NCBI RefSeq assembly: GCF_000369525.1
Contig: NZ_KB850072.1
Location: forward strand, 2,102,606-2,166,605
Direction: 5' to 3'
Origin: Acinetobacter higginsii
GTDB lineage: Bacteria > Pseudomonadota > Gammaproteobacteria > Pseudomonadales > Moraxellaceae
Length of the DNA stretch: 64,000 bases
The position numbers and the translations under genes were made by a program. The notes beneath the pieces are model-generated. The model saw only the letters and a program-made list of their open reading frames with translations, had not been told where the DNA came from and made no database searches. Positions 36,802 through 47,738 of the stretch are shown piece after piece; the first letter of the stretch is position 1, and each line of letters opens with the position of its first letter.

Positions 36802-39800
36802 TTACGGCGTTACTCCTGACGGTGCAGGCACTGGCGCTTGTGGCTTCGGAGCAGCTCCCGCAGGTGTCGCTTGCGCAGAGACCACACGTACCGCTTTCTC
36901 TGTCACTACTTTATCCACCAGTTGCAAGCCTGCATAACCACGGCTAGAGCCAATACTGCCTGAGCTATTACCACTAATGAGTCGGAAATTCACTTTCAAC
37001 ACTAAAGATGGTTCAGTTTTGCTGGTCCATGTCATTTCAAAACTACCATTTTGCTCTTTACGCTGCGCCGCATCGATCAAACGGTTAATCCCATATTCAC
37101 CTGGCTCTTCAAAAATCGTATGGGTTTTACCTTCCAAATCGACTGCTGTGATGCGTGCGCCTGGAATTGCACCTTGATTCGGCCATACGAAGTTCACCCA
37201 TTGCTGAATGCCGTTTTCAAACACCATGCGCTGACCATCAATATCAATGGTATACGATAGGTATTGCGGGTTCGGTAATGGATAGAACTGGAAGTTGGAC
37301 TGATTGGATACAGGTGCAGCCGCAGGTTGATCGAGGCTACCTGTCGCCATGCCATTGATCGGTGCCACATATTGTTGAAATGCCACCACAAATTGTGGAT
37401 TTAGGCTAATGCCTAAGTCTTTCCATGTTTTCGAGGTCAAGACATAACCACGGCGGATCACAAATGGATCTAAAGCTTCTTTTACAAAGCGTGCAATGCT
37501 ACCGGTCTCACCAAAGATTTGACCAATTTCACTACTGGTGGCCTGTAAAGTCACACCCGAATTAAATGGATATTTCTGGCTCAAATTGGTTTTAAATGGC
37601 TGATACGCTTGAATACCCCATAATTTATTCAACTCATCCTGAGTCGGTACAATCAAGCTAGCAAAAGATTGTGTCAGTGGCGTCATCAACAATTTTTGTA
37701 ATACCTGTTGATCGGTGTCTTTCAGACCCACCATCATCTTTTCATCCACATATTTCTGTGTGGTATTAAAGACTGAAGTTTGATCATTGATGGTCTGTTT
37801 CACCAAAGCCATGGCACTTGGACCGATCTCACCTGCTGTTTTCAGATCATTGAATTTACTACGCACTTGGGCAAGATTATTCATGTACTCATCGAATAAG
37901 GACTTATCTTGTAAATCATCGCGCTTGCGTACCAATTGATAGAACATTTGATATTCTTGCGAAATTGCACCTTGGGCACGGTCCATCGCTTGAGCCGCTG
38001 CTTTATCATCTGAATTGTTTAGAACTTTACGTTTAAACCAAGCGACAAAGCCTTTTTCAGGAACAGCCAGTTCAGCTTGTACAATTGGATTGTCCCAGTT
38101 GGTTTCGATTGCAATACGTTGTAATAAAGTACGAATTGGTGAATTTTGTGGTTCGCCTAAAACATCAATACTCTTCACTTGCTGAGCGAATTGATCGTTT
38201 TTGGCATAATAAATACCGTTCAGGAATTTTTTCCATTCCGTCACATATTCTTGCTTATACAGCGCGACCAATTGTTTGCGGATTTGTTCTGGGCTACCAG
38301 AGAAGGTTAAATCATCCGATTGACGACTATTCAATACCCAATCTTTGCTGTCTGTTGGCTTATTCGCAGCTTCATCAATTGCCTTTTCAACATACTCATC
38401 CCATGCCTTTTGCGTAAACACACCCGGTAATGCATAACTACCTAAAACAATGGCACGGTTTTGTTCACCTACAATTTGCCCAACCGTGACTGCCGGGAAG
38501 CGTACCGCTGCGCGCATTTTAATCTCGTTATAGACACGGTCACGTGCTGGCATACCACGAATCACTGACAATAAAACCTGACGGGTTTGATCGACCACTT
38601 GGGCATCGGTTTCAAGTACAGGGAAGCCGTCTTGATTGGCCAAAGTCATGGCATAAGAGAGAATCTTCTCTGCATCCTGAATCATCTCACCACGCGGCAT
38701 TTGTCCACGATTGGCATCCAGCCAAGAACGCCAGAAACGAGACACTTGATCACTTAAATGACTGGTATCCATATATTCATGGTTACTCATCATCAAATAG
38801 GCTTTTAATGCGTTATAAGCATCTTGTGGATTGCTATCCGAAGGCTCTAAATACTGCTGTGTTTTCGCAACTTGCTTGATTTCGACATTGACGTGATTGG
38901 CTTTTAAAGTCGCCTCGTTGTTTTTAACACGCTGTAAATATTGCGCAATATTTTGCTGTGTCGGGGTCAGAACAATTTGCTTGATCCCTTTTAAATACTC
39001 AGCTTTTAAGCTCTCGCGTAATTGATTCCCTTGGTAAAGGCCAAAGCTGAACTTAAGCGGACGATGCTCATCAAACTCATCGAGCTGTTGCAAGCGTTCT
39101 TGCAGAATCAATAAGGCTTCGAGTTGAGTGGATAATTGCTGCCCAGAAGTTTTTTCCAGATGCACCACTTTATCTAAGTCAGCCTGTACATCCGCAATCA
39201 GTTGCTGGTTATTGCGATATGACCAGACCCAAACGCCCAAGACCAAAGAAACCCCAACCAATGCTGCAATAAAGCCAATATAACGCTGACGTTTTTTGGC
39301 AGGATTGATGTGCTGTTTCACCAGATCTTTATCTCGTAAAATCACATTAGAGAATAGACCTTGTAAGAAATAACCATGGTTGGGTGCAAGCGAAGCATTT
39401 ACGCTGTCTTGGCTATTGCCCTGAACTTGCTGCAGTTGAAACTCTTGCGCAATGTTCTCCGTCATTGGGCTTTCAATCACACCTTCTTGTAAGGCACTGG
39501 TAAAATAGAAACCACGGAAAATCGGTTGGAACTGGTATGGGTTATCTTCAAATAATGTACCAACAAAACTTTTTAGCGCAGGTTTGAGTGTTTTAAATTC
39601 CAATGGGAAGGTCATGACACTTGGCGAAATATTCTGCGAATGGCGACGACTTAAATGCGTGGTACTTACACTCTTTAAACCGTCATAAAGAATGCTGTAA
39701 TGTTTTTCGAATAATTCCACTGCATTCTGAGACGAGTTCTGCTCATAAGGTAATGTTGCACCCCACGCCTGATTATATTCTTGTGACTCATAGCAATCAA

Positions 39801-40611
39801 AGAACTCCGTAAAGCCTGCAATCAAGTCCATTTTAGAAAAGACCAGATAAACAGGAACCACGACCTCAAGTTTTTCCGTTAAGTCTTGAATTCGAGCGCG
39901 CAGATTTTTGGCTAATTTTATTGAGTTCTCAGGACTCTGACTGATCAATTCAGCAATACTGACAATCAGGACCAAACCATTAACAGGCGCTTTAGAACGA
40001 TTTTTCTTTAAAATATTTAAAAAGCCCAACCATTCAGAATGATCTTCGGAATAAACTGAATAACGCCCTGCGGTATCCAGCAAAATCCCTTCTGTAGAAA
40101 AAAACCAGTCACAGTTCCGTGTTCCACTTAAACCCGCTGAAACCATTTTCTGATGGGTTTCTTCAAAGGGAAACTTCAAACCAGAATTATAGATCGCAGA
40201 ACTTTTACCCGCAGCTGGATTACCAATCACCATATACCAAGGCAATTCGTACAATGCGGCATTGCCCTTTTTATCACCCAATTTAGATTTACGAATCAAT
40301 TGAATTGATTCTTTCATCTGCTGCTGAATTAACTGTAGCTCGGCCTTGTCTTTATGTTGACCATATTCAGCTTGGCTATCTTGCTCAATCGCATTGGCCA
40401 GTTCTTCACCTTGTTCAGCGTGGCGTTTTCTTTGAATCAGCCAATAGATACCATAGACGATTAAACCCAATGCATAGGTCGCTGCCAATGCCCAAAAGAT
40501 ATGCCGAGGAATAGACGAGTATGAAGAAATCAGTGCCACGAATAAGGATAAAGCAATAATAGCTTTAGGATTCGTGATGTACTGCCACAGATAACCTAAA
40601 ATGATATACAT
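36802..40611 (-). CDS. tssM: T6SS membrane complex protein TssM (IcmF)
   Basis: The large inner-membrane subunit that forms the T6SS envelope channel with TssL and TssJ. It is 1269 residues and intact. Two N-terminal helices lie at about 16-60, then a cytosolic NTPase-like domain with Walker [10 protein letters not shown] (130-138), a third helix near 447-468, and a large periplasmic part ending in an Ala/Pro-rich tail ([16 protein letters not shown]). No tssJ lipoprotein is found in this window, as is normal for Acinetobacter. Confidence 0.96.
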   Translation of the reverse strand: MYIILGYLWQYITNPKAIIALSLFVALISSYSSIPRHIFWALAATYALGLIVYGIYWLIQRKRHAEQGEELANAIEQDSQAEYGQHKDKAELQLIQQQMKESIQLIRKSKLGDKKGNAALYELPWYMVIGNPAAGKSSAIYNSGLKFPFEETHQKMVSAGLSGTRNCDWFFSTEGILLDTAGRYSVYSEDHSEWLGFLNILKKNRSKAPVNGLVLIVSIAELISQSPENSIKLAKNLRARIQDLTEKLEVVVPVYLVFSKMDLIAGFTEFFDCYESQEYNQAWGATLPYEQNSSQNAVELFEKHYSILYDGLKSVSTTHLSRRHSQNISPSVMTFPLEFKTLKPALKSFVGTLFEDNPYQFQPIFRGFYFTSALQEGVIESPMTENIAQEFQLQQVQGNSQDSVNASLAPNHGYFLQGLFSNVILRDKDLVKQHINPAKKRQRYIGFIAALVGVSLVLGVWVWSYRNNQQLIADVQADLDKVVHLEKTSGQQLSTQLEALLILQERLQQLDEFDEHRPLKFSFGLYQGNQLRESLKAEYLKGIKQIVLTPTQQNIAQYLQRVKNNEATLKANHVNVEIKQVAKTQQYLEPSDSNPQDAYNALKAYLMMSNHEYMDTSHLSDQVSRFWRSWLDANRGQMPRGEMIQDAEKILSYAMTLANQDGFPVLETDAQVVDQTRQVLLSVIRGMPARDRVYNEIKMRAAVRFPAVTVGQIVGEQNRAIVLGSYALPGVFTQKAWDEYVEKAIDEAANKPTDSKDWVLNSRQSDDLTFSGSPEQIRKQLVALYKQEYVTEWKKFLNGIYYAKNDQFAQQVKSIDVLGEPQNSPIRTLLQRIAIETNWDNPIVQAELAVPEKGFVAWFKRKVLNNSDDKAAAQAMDRAQGAISQEYQMFYQLVRKRDDLQDKSLFDEYMNNLAQVRSKFNDLKTAGEIGPSAMALVKQTINDQTSVFNTTQKYVDEKMMVGLKDTDQQVLQKLLMTPLTQSFASLIVPTQDELNKLWGIQAYQPFKTNLSQKYPFNSGVTLQATSSEIGQIFGETGSIARFVKEALDPFVIRRGYVLTSKTWKDLGISLNPQFVVAFQQYVAPINGMATGSLDQPAAAPVSNQSNFQFYPLPNPQYLSYTIDIDGQRMVFENGIQQWVNFVWPNQGAIPGARITAVDLEGKTHTIFEEPGEYGINRLIDAAQRKEQNGSFEMTWTSKTEPSLVLKVNFRLISGNSSGSIGSSRGYAGLQLVDKVVTEKAVRVVSAQATPAGAAPKPQAPVPAPSGVTP

Positions 40612-40639
40612 TGAGTTCTCGAATTCTTAATAAAGTTAA

Positions 40640-42064
40640 TTAATCAGCAATTGCTACACTTTCCTGATCTGGTGTGATCTCAGGAACAGCTTGGATAAAT
40701 GCTTGTAAATTTTGTCCATAAACAAAGGCAACCTGTGACTCAGAAAAATGCGCCCCCAACATTAATCCAAACAGTTTTGCCACGTTTTGGGTGTGTCCAA
40801 AAATCGGTTTGCAGTACAAGTAATGGTGTGCCTCGACTGGACTTTGCTTAAAAAACTGTTCCAATTTTTTGGACACCTTGACATCAGCACCATCCTCAAC
40901 CACCAATACAAAAGGTTCTTCAGCTTGATACTGAGGTAAATCATCAATCCCCAGCTCTTTGAAAATTTGATCGATATTATTTTGATTACTGACCAGCTTA
41001 AAGGTCTTCTCGGGTTGTAACTGTTCTAGCTCCACCTCAGGATTCGCCAGACAACTACTGCTCACAAATTCCGCAGGGATATAAGCACGTGCTCCCCAAG
41101 ATTTTTCATCAATAATTTCTTGATCAATTTCTGAATCTGCCGCAATGATCAATGAAATTTCATGGGCTTGGTTTTGAATCCGATCAAGCAACTCCAGCAG
41201 ATGTTGCTCAGTCGATGCCGCACTGAGGTAGTGATATTCAATATGGAACTTTTGTGGAATGATGCCAAGATCGTAAAAAATGGCCTGAATACTTTCATTG
41301 CTACTCAAGTCATTCCAGGTATGCACCACATCTTCAGACAATAAAATGTGCAGATTTAATTTATCCAAACGATAGACCTGCTCTACCTGAATGGACTCAT
41401 GCGCCTCATCACCCGAAAAACTTGGATCAATCCATGCAGGGTGCATCCGGTATTCATGCAGGTTTTGGCTTTCATAAAACAAACTAGACCGCTTTAAGTG
41501 GTCTGAAATCGAAGCCAAAAGTTCAGTGTGTTGTTCAATTTGATGGTGGATCAAAGCCATGATGCGTTGCTGTCGAACCGACAAGAACTGCAATTCCTCA
41601 TCATCCTCGCTTTGGACCTGTTGATCTAAGTCTGCAATGCGATAAGAAAGAATAGGGATGCCATGAAAATTCACCAGATCCTGATCTAACTGGGGACTGG
41701 TAAACTGCTTGATTCCATCCAGAATCGAATCATTTTCACCCAGTGCACTATATGCGCCTGCCGCATACAGATTCAGTGTTAACCACTTACTCTCCAGCAC
41801 AATCGGCTGTGACTCGGTTGAGCTCTGCTCTGCATTTTGTTCAGCCTGCAAAGCGTGTTGCTTTTTTTCTTTATGATGTTGATAAGCCTTATAGATCAGC
41901 CAAGGTGACAGTAACACCAAGGTCATCACGACGGGCAAGATCAGGAAATAATTAATTAAATCAGCAGATTCTGGCTGATATTGAATATCACGCCAATAAT
42001 AAACCACCACTAAACCGACCAAGATAAAGCAACTGATGAGTGTGGCTAAAATTTTCTTCACCAT
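40640..42064 (-). CDS. asaB: Acinetobacter T6SS accessory protein AsaB
   Basis: A 474-residue protein with two N-terminal hydrophobic segments (about residues 5-24 and 40-62) and a long acidic soluble part. It lies between tssG and tssM, where Acinetobacter T6SS loci carry the genus-specific gene asaB. I assign the name on position and topology. Its biochemical role is not known. Its start codon overlaps the tssG stop by one base (TAATG). Confidence 0.8.
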   Translation of the reverse strand: MVKKILATLISCFILVGLVVVYYWRDIQYQPESADLINYFLILPVVMTLVLLSPWLIYKAYQHHKEKKQHALQAEQNAEQSSTESQPIVLESKWLTLNLYAAGAYSALGENDSILDGIKQFTSPQLDQDLVNFHGIPILSYRIADLDQQVQSEDDEELQFLSVRQQRIMALIHHQIEQHTELLASISDHLKRSSLFYESQNLHEYRMHPAWIDPSFSGDEAHESIQVEQVYRLDKLNLHILLSEDVVHTWNDLSSNESIQAIFYDLGIIPQKFHIEYHYLSAASTEQHLLELLDRIQNQAHEISLIIAADSEIDQEIIDEKSWGARAYIPAEFVSSSCLANPEVELEQLQPEKTFKLVSNQNNIDQIFKELGIDDLPQYQAEEPFVLVVEDGADVKVSKKLEQFFKQSPVEAHHYLYCKPIFGHTQNVAKLFGLMLGAHFSESQVAFVYGQNLQAFIQAVPEITPDQESVAIAD

Positions 42065-43059
42065 TATGCGGCTCCTAAAAGTGCATAACGTGTTTCCGTG
42101 TTATGTTGTAATTGTTCGGATGGCATTAAAAATGCCCCTTGGCCCAGACCTACCTGATGCCCAGAATTTAAACAGATTGGATTAATTTCACGTTTATCCA
42201 AAATCAAACGTACATCAATAAACAGTGTTGGGCTGCACCATGTCTGGATCAGATGTTTTAATTTTTTATTCAAAGGCTGCTCAGGCAGGAAAGCTAAATA
42301 CTGTTCTCGAGATAATGGCCCAATTTGAATCTCGATTTTGCCATCAATTTGCTGAACCGTATCGCCACAAAAGGTATTCACACCCAGTAGGCTTGGATTG
42401 CTGCCGCCTAAGCGGGTCTTCTGCACATCAGCCAGATGAAAGGTTTCTTTGACAAATTCTTGGATCTGAACCTGTTGATTAAACACACATGACAACACTG
42501 TTTTTAGCGCATGCGCAGTGTTGTTTTGCCCCTGCATCAAACCAGAAAATTCTGCAAAATACTCATCTAGATCTTGTTGTTGATGCTGAGAACGAATATA
42601 GCCATTTAAGGCATGCAGTATGTCTAGATAATGATTGTCTTGTTCAATCTCATAACGCACTGCCAAGTTATACGCTAAGCTGGCATCAACATATTTGGCT
42701 GTCAGCTTATGATTGAACAGACCTAAAAATTCTTTAATCTCGAGCCGCTGCTGTCGGCTACTTTGTTTTAATTTATTGGTATAAGTATAAGGCAGCGCCC
42801 CTTGTGTTCCTGTGAGTCCTACTACCAGATTGGTTAAATAGACACGCTGATCTTGATAACTGAGTTCTTCAATTTCAGTTGCAGGGAAACTTAAACTAAA
42901 TGAGGTGCCAAATTTAAAATCTTCAGACCACCCCTGTGCTTGTAATGCCTGTGGATGATGGCGTAACAAGCGTGTAGATTGAATAAATTCAAATGAACCT
43001 GACTTTTTAAAAACTTGGTCGACTACAGAAGAGTCTTGCCACCAACGTTCTGCACGCAT
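42064..43059 (-). CDS. tssG: T6SS baseplate protein TssG
   Basis: A baseplate wedge subunit, 331 residues, cytosolic. The N-terminus (FEFIQSTRLLRHHP then GTSFSLSFPATEIEEL) and the GLTGTQGALPYTYT segment are the TssG hallmarks. It overlaps tssF by 37 bases, a strong sign that the two subunits are made together, as expected for the TssF2-TssG wedge. Confidence 0.94.
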   Translation of the reverse strand: MRAERWWQDSSVVDQVFKKSGSFEFIQSTRLLRHHPQALQAQGWSEDFKFGTSFSLSFPATEIEELSYQDQRVYLTNLVVGLTGTQGALPYTYTNKLKQSSRQQRLEIKEFLGLFNHKLTAKYVDASLAYNLAVRYEIEQDNHYLDILHALNGYIRSQHQQQDLDEYFAEFSGLMQGQNNTAHALKTVLSCVFNQQVQIQEFVKETFHLADVQKTRLGGSNPSLLGVNTFCGDTVQQIDGKIEIQIGPLSREQYLAFLPEQPLNKKLKHLIQTWCSPTLFIDVRLILDKREINPICLNSGHQVGLGQGAFLMPSEQLQHNTETRYALLGAA

Positions 43060-44831
43060 TGGTATATCTCCTGCTGGTTAAGACTGTCTTTGACGACCAC
43101 ATCAACAAAACTATTGATTTGAACCTTTAAATTAAAAATATGGCTTAATAACTGGCTGAAAATATAGAGACTATGTCCACGGAAAACGCTCTTATTCACC
43201 GAGAGCTCAGCCTTAACCCCACGAATAAACATCGGGAAAGGTTTTGCATTCATCAATTTATTGGTGGTTGAGAAGTTGAGCTGTTTCAATGCATCAATCA
43301 ACAAAATATTTTCTTTGGAATGCGGTAAGTTATATAAAGCTAAAAGCTCCTTCACATGACTCAGTGCATCCCCTTTCATCAATGCCAAGGTATTCAACGA
43401 AAGATGCGAAATAATGCGCCATTGCTCATTACTGTTTTTATCAAAATGATAAGGCGATGTCGGACGCTTTAAAATCAAGGCTCGTCTTGCCAAACTACTG
43501 TCATTTAAATTCAGAATATTATTGCTCTGACTTAATGCTTCATGCGGCAAATCACCATTGGAGCACAGCAAACGCGTACTAATAAAATCGGATTTGATTT
43601 CATAAGGTTTCAAATGCTTGGAAACAATCGAATAACCCATTTGCATGATTTTGGTCTGCGAAGGCAGATAATTTAAAGAATAGAAAAATTGAACCTTATC
43701 ATTGTGATAATGACTCATTGCAAAAAAAGGCAATACAGGAAGATGCGTTTGCTCTTGATTGGTCTTTTCACGCACCATATTCATTTCAAGGATAGAATAG
43801 ACTTGATACAACTCAGGATGATGCGCATCCGTGACCAATGGATATTGTAATTGGGTATGTGAAATCTTTTGCGGTTCGGCCTGCTTTTCAAACAGATTAA
43901 TTGCCGGTGTGGTAAATAATTTAAAGTTGGCTATATTGAGCTCGGAATAATTACGGACCACGGCTTGATCATTCAAATTAAGTTTGAGATGGATCAAAAT
44001 TTCAAAGCTGTTGTGCTGCTGCAATAATCCTTTGAGGACACTCAAATCCAAATTTAAGTAATTAAACTTCTCAGGGAAACAAAAATATTCCATCAATAAA
44101 CGATAGGCATGATGGGTATGCTGATCAATCGGCAATAAACTTTCTTGTTCACTAAAGCCCATCACCTCAAAAGGATTACTTACCTCAATGACGCGCTGCC
44201 CTACCCGAATTGCAAAACCCGTATCTTTACGGAAAATACTATCCAAAACTTGCAGTGGAAAATTTGAAATAGCATCTAAATAGATCGGTAATTTTTCATC
44301 CAAAATCCATTGTTGGGCATCATTAAAGATTTCAAATTTCAAACTCAAGGTCGCATTTTGATTCAAATGCATATGCGTGCTAGGCGAAGTTTGAAACTCC
44401 AAATGCGTCAATGCGATCGGTAATAATCGAACCTCATTACTGGTGTTAAACTCGCATTGCACGCCTTTAAAACTGCGTGACTTCAACGCTGTTTTTTGTG
44501 GAATCAAATGTGCTGCAGTTAATTGTTTAAGTTTATTGGTATCTTCAAAACTGACCACAGTACAGGCTGGGAAATGACGCAAATATTGCGGGAACATCAC
44601 TTCAAATAAAGAATGAGTAAACAGCTCATAGCTATCGGCTAATTTTTTATCAATCCGTGCAGCAATCAGGGAAAAGGCCTGAATTAAGCGTTCAATATGC
44701 GGGTCATCAATTTGTTCTTGGTTAAGCGATAGACGTTGCGCAATCTTCGGATATTTCTGCGCGAACTCTCGAGATTGTTGACCGAATTCTTGTAGTTGTT
44801 TTTCATAATACGGTAAAAGTTGCTCTATCAC
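43023..44831 (-). CDS. tssF: T6SS baseplate protein TssF
   Basis: The major wedge subunit of the T6SS baseplate, 602 residues. It opens with LLPYYEKQLQEFGQQSREFA and includes the conserved RLIQAFSLIAARIDKKL and LFEVMFPQYLRHFPACTVV. It appears intact. It follows tssE by 12 bases and overlaps tssG. Confidence 0.95.
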   Translation of the reverse strand: MIEQLLPYYEKQLQEFGQQSREFAQKYPKIAQRLSLNQEQIDDPHIERLIQAFSLIAARIDKKLADSYELFTHSLFEVMFPQYLRHFPACTVVSFEDTNKLKQLTAAHLIPQKTALKSRSFKGVQCEFNTSNEVRLLPIALTHLEFQTSPSTHMHLNQNATLSLKFEIFNDAQQWILDEKLPIYLDAISNFPLQVLDSIFRKDTGFAIRVGQRVIEVSNPFEVMGFSEQESLLPIDQHTHHAYRLLMEYFCFPEKFNYLNLDLSVLKGLLQQHNSFEILIHLKLNLNDQAVVRNYSELNIANFKLFTTPAINLFEKQAEPQKISHTQLQYPLVTDAHHPELYQVYSILEMNMVREKTNQEQTHLPVLPFFAMSHYHNDKVQFFYSLNYLPSQTKIMQMGYSIVSKHLKPYEIKSDFISTRLLCSNGDLPHEALSQSNNILNLNDSSLARRALILKRPTSPYHFDKNSNEQWRIISHLSLNTLALMKGDALSHVKELLALYNLPHSKENILLIDALKQLNFSTTNKLMNAKPFPMFIRGVKAELSVNKSVFRGHSLYIFSQLLSHIFNLKVQINSFVDVVVKDSLNQQEIYQCVQNVGGKTLL

Positions 44832-44843
44832 TGTTCGCTCACA

Positions 44844-45320
44844 CTAAGTTCTGGCAGAAATAACATATTGTTGTGTTGTTGGTTTGAGTAAAGCATCGAA
44901 AAAAACAGGTTCATATAAGGGGTGGATATTTAAGTAAGCCTGAATACTTAAACATAGCGATCCCATATTATGCCCATCTAATAGCATCTCAACTTTGATC
45001 TGCCGCAATCTTGGCTCATGTGCTGCAATGGACTGCTCAATCGATTGACAAATTTTATCTCGATCCAATGGATTGGCCGTCGACAAGCCTACGAAATCGA
45101 TAATTCCAAACTGCAAAATTGATTTTTTTGCCAGCGGAAATTCATCCATATCTCGATCAAATTGTGCGATCCGACTATTCAACAAGTCTTCCAAATCACG
45201 AGCAACAGACTCTCGTAACTGCTGAATCGACATCCCTCTTAAATAATCTTCTTGCTCTGGTACTAAACGATCAAATAATGTTGATCTGAATCCGTAAGGA
45301 TATAGATGATCTAAATTCAT
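44844..45320 (-). CDS. tssE: T6SS baseplate protein TssE (gp25-like)
   Basis: A 158-residue homologue of phage T4 gp25 that starts sheath polymerisation at the baseplate. The gp25-like core (IAQFDRDMDEFPLAKKSILQ to FVGLSTANPLDRDKICQSIE) and the C-terminal EPRLRQIKVEML are present. It lies 77 bases after the hcp stop, behind a strong hairpin. Confidence 0.93.
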   Translation of the reverse strand: MNLDHLYPYGFRSTLFDRLVPEQEDYLRGMSIQQLRESVARDLEDLLNSRIAQFDRDMDEFPLAKKSILQFGIIDFVGLSTANPLDRDKICQSIEQSIAAHEPRLRQIKVEMLLDGHNMGSLCLSIQAYLNIHPLYEPVFFDALLKPTTQQYVISART

Positions 45321-45342
45321 TTTTATAAGAACAGCATCTTGG

Positions 45343-45378
45343 AAAAATAGAGGCTAATAGGCACCTATTAACCTCTAT
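45343..45378 (-). terminator. Hairpin between hcp and tssE
   Basis: Read on the minus strand, a 15-bp stem (one G-T pair) is followed by a run of five T. It sits between hcp and tssE and would limit transcription of the baseplate genes relative to hcp, which is needed in large amounts. Confidence 0.75.
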
Positions 45379-45397
45379 CAGAAAATCACGATACTGA

Positions 45398-45813
45398 TTA
45401 CGCAGCGTATGAAGCTGTGTTATTAGAAAGTGACCATTTCTTAGTAACAGCACCTTTCGCAGTACCGTTAATGTCTTGTTGGTTATAAGTCCACTCAACA
45501 GCAGCGTATTTCAAACCAAATGTTTCTGTTGGAACACCTTCTTCATTTACAGTCGGCGTTACGCTAGAAACAAGAACGTGTTTCAATTTGATTTGTAAGT
45601 ATTTGATGCGCTTATCACCATTTGCACGGTAGTAATCGATCTGTACTTCATCAAATGTATAACCTGCAGAACAAGCTTCCCAAAGTTTAGGACTAGTTGC
45701 ATCCAAATCTTTAACGAAGATCATGTCTGAGTGCTCAACACGTTCAGCAGTATGGCCACCTACGCTACTAGAAGTCGCAGATTTAGGTTGACGAATGTTA
45801 TGAGACCAAGAGT
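45398..45813 (-). pseudogene. hcp: Truncated hcp (T6SS tube protein), 5' end deleted
   Basis: Hcp forms the inner tube of the type VI system. Clear Hcp sequence runs from the stop back through SDMIFVKDLDATSPKLWEA and, in frame, further back through SHNIRQPKSATSSSVGG to TSW-like codons near 45811. There the homology ends and the minus strand soon meets a TGA (45830-45832). No start codon remains before the internal Met at 45724, which would give only 108 residues. From the usual Acinetobacter Hcp length of about 167, roughly the first 30 codons are lost. The upstream neighbour is now the inside of clpV, so a deletion is inferred. Confidence 0.9.
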
Positions 45814-46599
45814 GGCGGCGAAAATCACCTCATCACCATCAATATGTCTGAATATCAGGAAGCGCATACGGTCTCATCGTTAAAGGGTGCCCCTCCTGGC
45901 TATGTCGGCTATGGTCAAGGCGGTGTTCTCACCGAAGCCGTTCGTCGCAATCCTTATAGTGTCGTGCTATTAGATGAGATTGAAAAAGCACATAGTGATG
46001 TTCAAGAATTATTCTATCAAGTCTTCGACAAGGGAATGCTTGAAGATGGCGAAGGTCGTGTGATTGACTTTAAAAACACCACAATCATTCTGACCTCAAA
46101 TACAGGCTCAAGTGCAATTATGCAGGCATGCTTAAATCAACCTGTAGAAGAATGGCCACATGCCGAAGACTTAATCGAACATCTAAAACCAAGTTTATAT
46201 AAGCAGTTTAAACCAGCCTTTATTGGTCGTATGCGCATTGTGCCTTACTTCCCACTGCATGATGAGTTATTGGTTCGGATTATTAAACACAAGCTTGGAA
46301 AAATTGTTGATCGTATTGAAAAGCAGTATGCAACCAAGGTTCAGTATTCTGATGATTTAATCGAGTTGCTGTTAAGCCGTTGTACTGAAGTGGATAGTGG
46401 TGCGCGAAATGTAGATAACATCCTCAACTCAACCGTCCTTCCTGCATTGGCAACTGAAATTTTAGTGGCTTTAGCTGAACATAAGTTACCAAAACTGATC
46501 GTGATTGATAGCAAAGATGATGAAATTACCTATCAGTTAGATCCTGCTGAAAAAGCAACCAAGAAACGTTCGAGTAAAAAAACCAAAGCTGAAGTGTAA
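45811..46599 (+). pseudogene. clpV: Truncated clpV/tssH, only the C-terminal third
   Basis: ClpV is the AAA+ ATPase that recycles the contracted TssB-TssC sheath. What is left starts around 45811 (GGENHLITINMSEYQEAHTV) and covers the second ATPase domain after its Walker A, with Walker B VVLLDEIEKAH, sensor LTSNTGS and the C-terminal subdomain, ending in a Lys-rich tail. About 250-260 of an expected 880-900 residues remain. The N-domain, the first ATPase domain and the second Walker A are missing. An internal ATG at 45844 has no ribosome site. The reading frame is otherwise undamaged, so the loss seems recent. Confidence 0.9.
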
Positions 46600-46621
46600 A
46601 TTTTAAGATTGAGCCAAATTT

Positions 46622-47722
46622 GTGATGCATATGGATATTTTATCTTTACTAACGCCAATTAATGAGCAGTCACCTTGCGGTGAAGATTACTCATTTTCAA
46701 ATGAGTTCCATGCGATTAAAAAAGCAAAGACCCAAGATGATGTACTGCTTGATCAGGGTGATTGGGTCACTGAACCTAAACAGGCCGATTGGGACTTTGT
46801 CTCAATGACATCTATAGATTTACTCCAATCGAAAAGTAAAGATATCCGTTTACTCACTTGGCTCTCAGAAGCTTGGGCAAACCTTTATGGTTTTGAAGGG
46901 ATTTCCAAAAGTCTCGAGCTTAGCCATCGCTTATTAGAACAATATTGGTTAACCCTACACCCTGAAGTTGAAGATGAGGATCTAGATCAACGTATTGGCT
47001 TATTACAGGGCTTGATTAACCAACTGCCGCTATTGATCAAAAAAGTTTCTTTGATCAATCATGCGCCTTATTACCATTTGCTCGACTACGACAACTTTCT
47101 TTATCACGAGAATATCCGTCGTAAACAAAGCGATGATTATGAGGGTTCAAGTGGTTCGACAGAATTAGAGCAATTCGAACAAGCCTTATCAAATACAGAT
47201 AAAAATTTTCAGCGTCAAAACTATAAAAGTTTTAATGAGATCCTACAACAATGGGCAACATTGAAGCAGGTTTTAGATGGTCTGCTTGGTTTAGACTCGC
47301 CGAGTTTTGCGGCAATCGACTCAAGTTTAGATACCATTCATATCACACTGAAAAAGATTTATAAAAGCGACCTGTTTGAGCAAAGTACTCAGACGGTCAT
47401 TACAGAAATCGAAACATCGACAACACCGATGGTACAACACGTGACGACTCAATCTGCTGCACCTCAAAATCAGCTGTCTTTTCAGCCGCAAGTTCAATCG
47501 CATGTTGAAAACCGTGAACAGGCGATGCGGGTATTGCAAGAAATTGCCACTTATTTTCAAAAGAATGAGCCGCATAGTCCTGTCAGCTATATGCTGCAGA
47601 AAACCATCAAGTGGAGTCAAATGCCGTTGCATGAATGGCTAACCCAAGTGATTAAGGATGAACATCCTTTACAAATGCTACAGGACACCCTTGGTGTTCA
47701 GCCAAAGAATGAATACGAATAA
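46622..47722 (+). CDS. tssA: T6SS protein TssA
   Basis: A baseplate and sheath-cap organiser with an ImpA-type N-terminal domain. The first residues MDILSLLTPINEQSPCGEDY and the segment KDIRLLTWLSEAW are typical. It is 366 residues with a C-terminal domain ending QMLQDTLGVQ, of the shorter TssA class. Possible starts are GTG 46622, ATG 46625 and ATG 46631; none has a clear Shine-Dalgarno. It follows the clpV remnant by 22 bases, so its promoter was probably lost with the clpV start. Confidence 0.93.
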   Translation: MMHMDILSLLTPINEQSPCGEDYSFSNEFHAIKKAKTQDDVLLDQGDWVTEPKQADWDFVSMTSIDLLQSKSKDIRLLTWLSEAWANLYGFEGISKSLELSHRLLEQYWLTLHPEVEDEDLDQRIGLLQGLINQLPLLIKKVSLINHAPYYHLLDYDNFLYHENIRRKQSDDYEGSSGSTELEQFEQALSNTDKNFQRQNYKSFNEILQQWATLKQVLDGLLGLDSPSFAAIDSSLDTIHITLKKIYKSDLFEQSTQTVITEIETSTTPMVQHVTTQSAAPQNQLSFQPQVQSHVENREQAMRVLQEIATYFQKNEPHSPVSYMLQKTIKWSQMPLHEWLTQVIKDEHPLQMLQDTLGVQPKNEYE

Positions 47723-47738
47723 TTGTTGGTAAATAAAT

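Noticed and set aside
45398..45724. Complete small Hcp of 108 residues
   Set aside because: Hcp-type sequence continues in frame for about 29 codons upstream of this Met, so it is an internal residue of a truncated gene.
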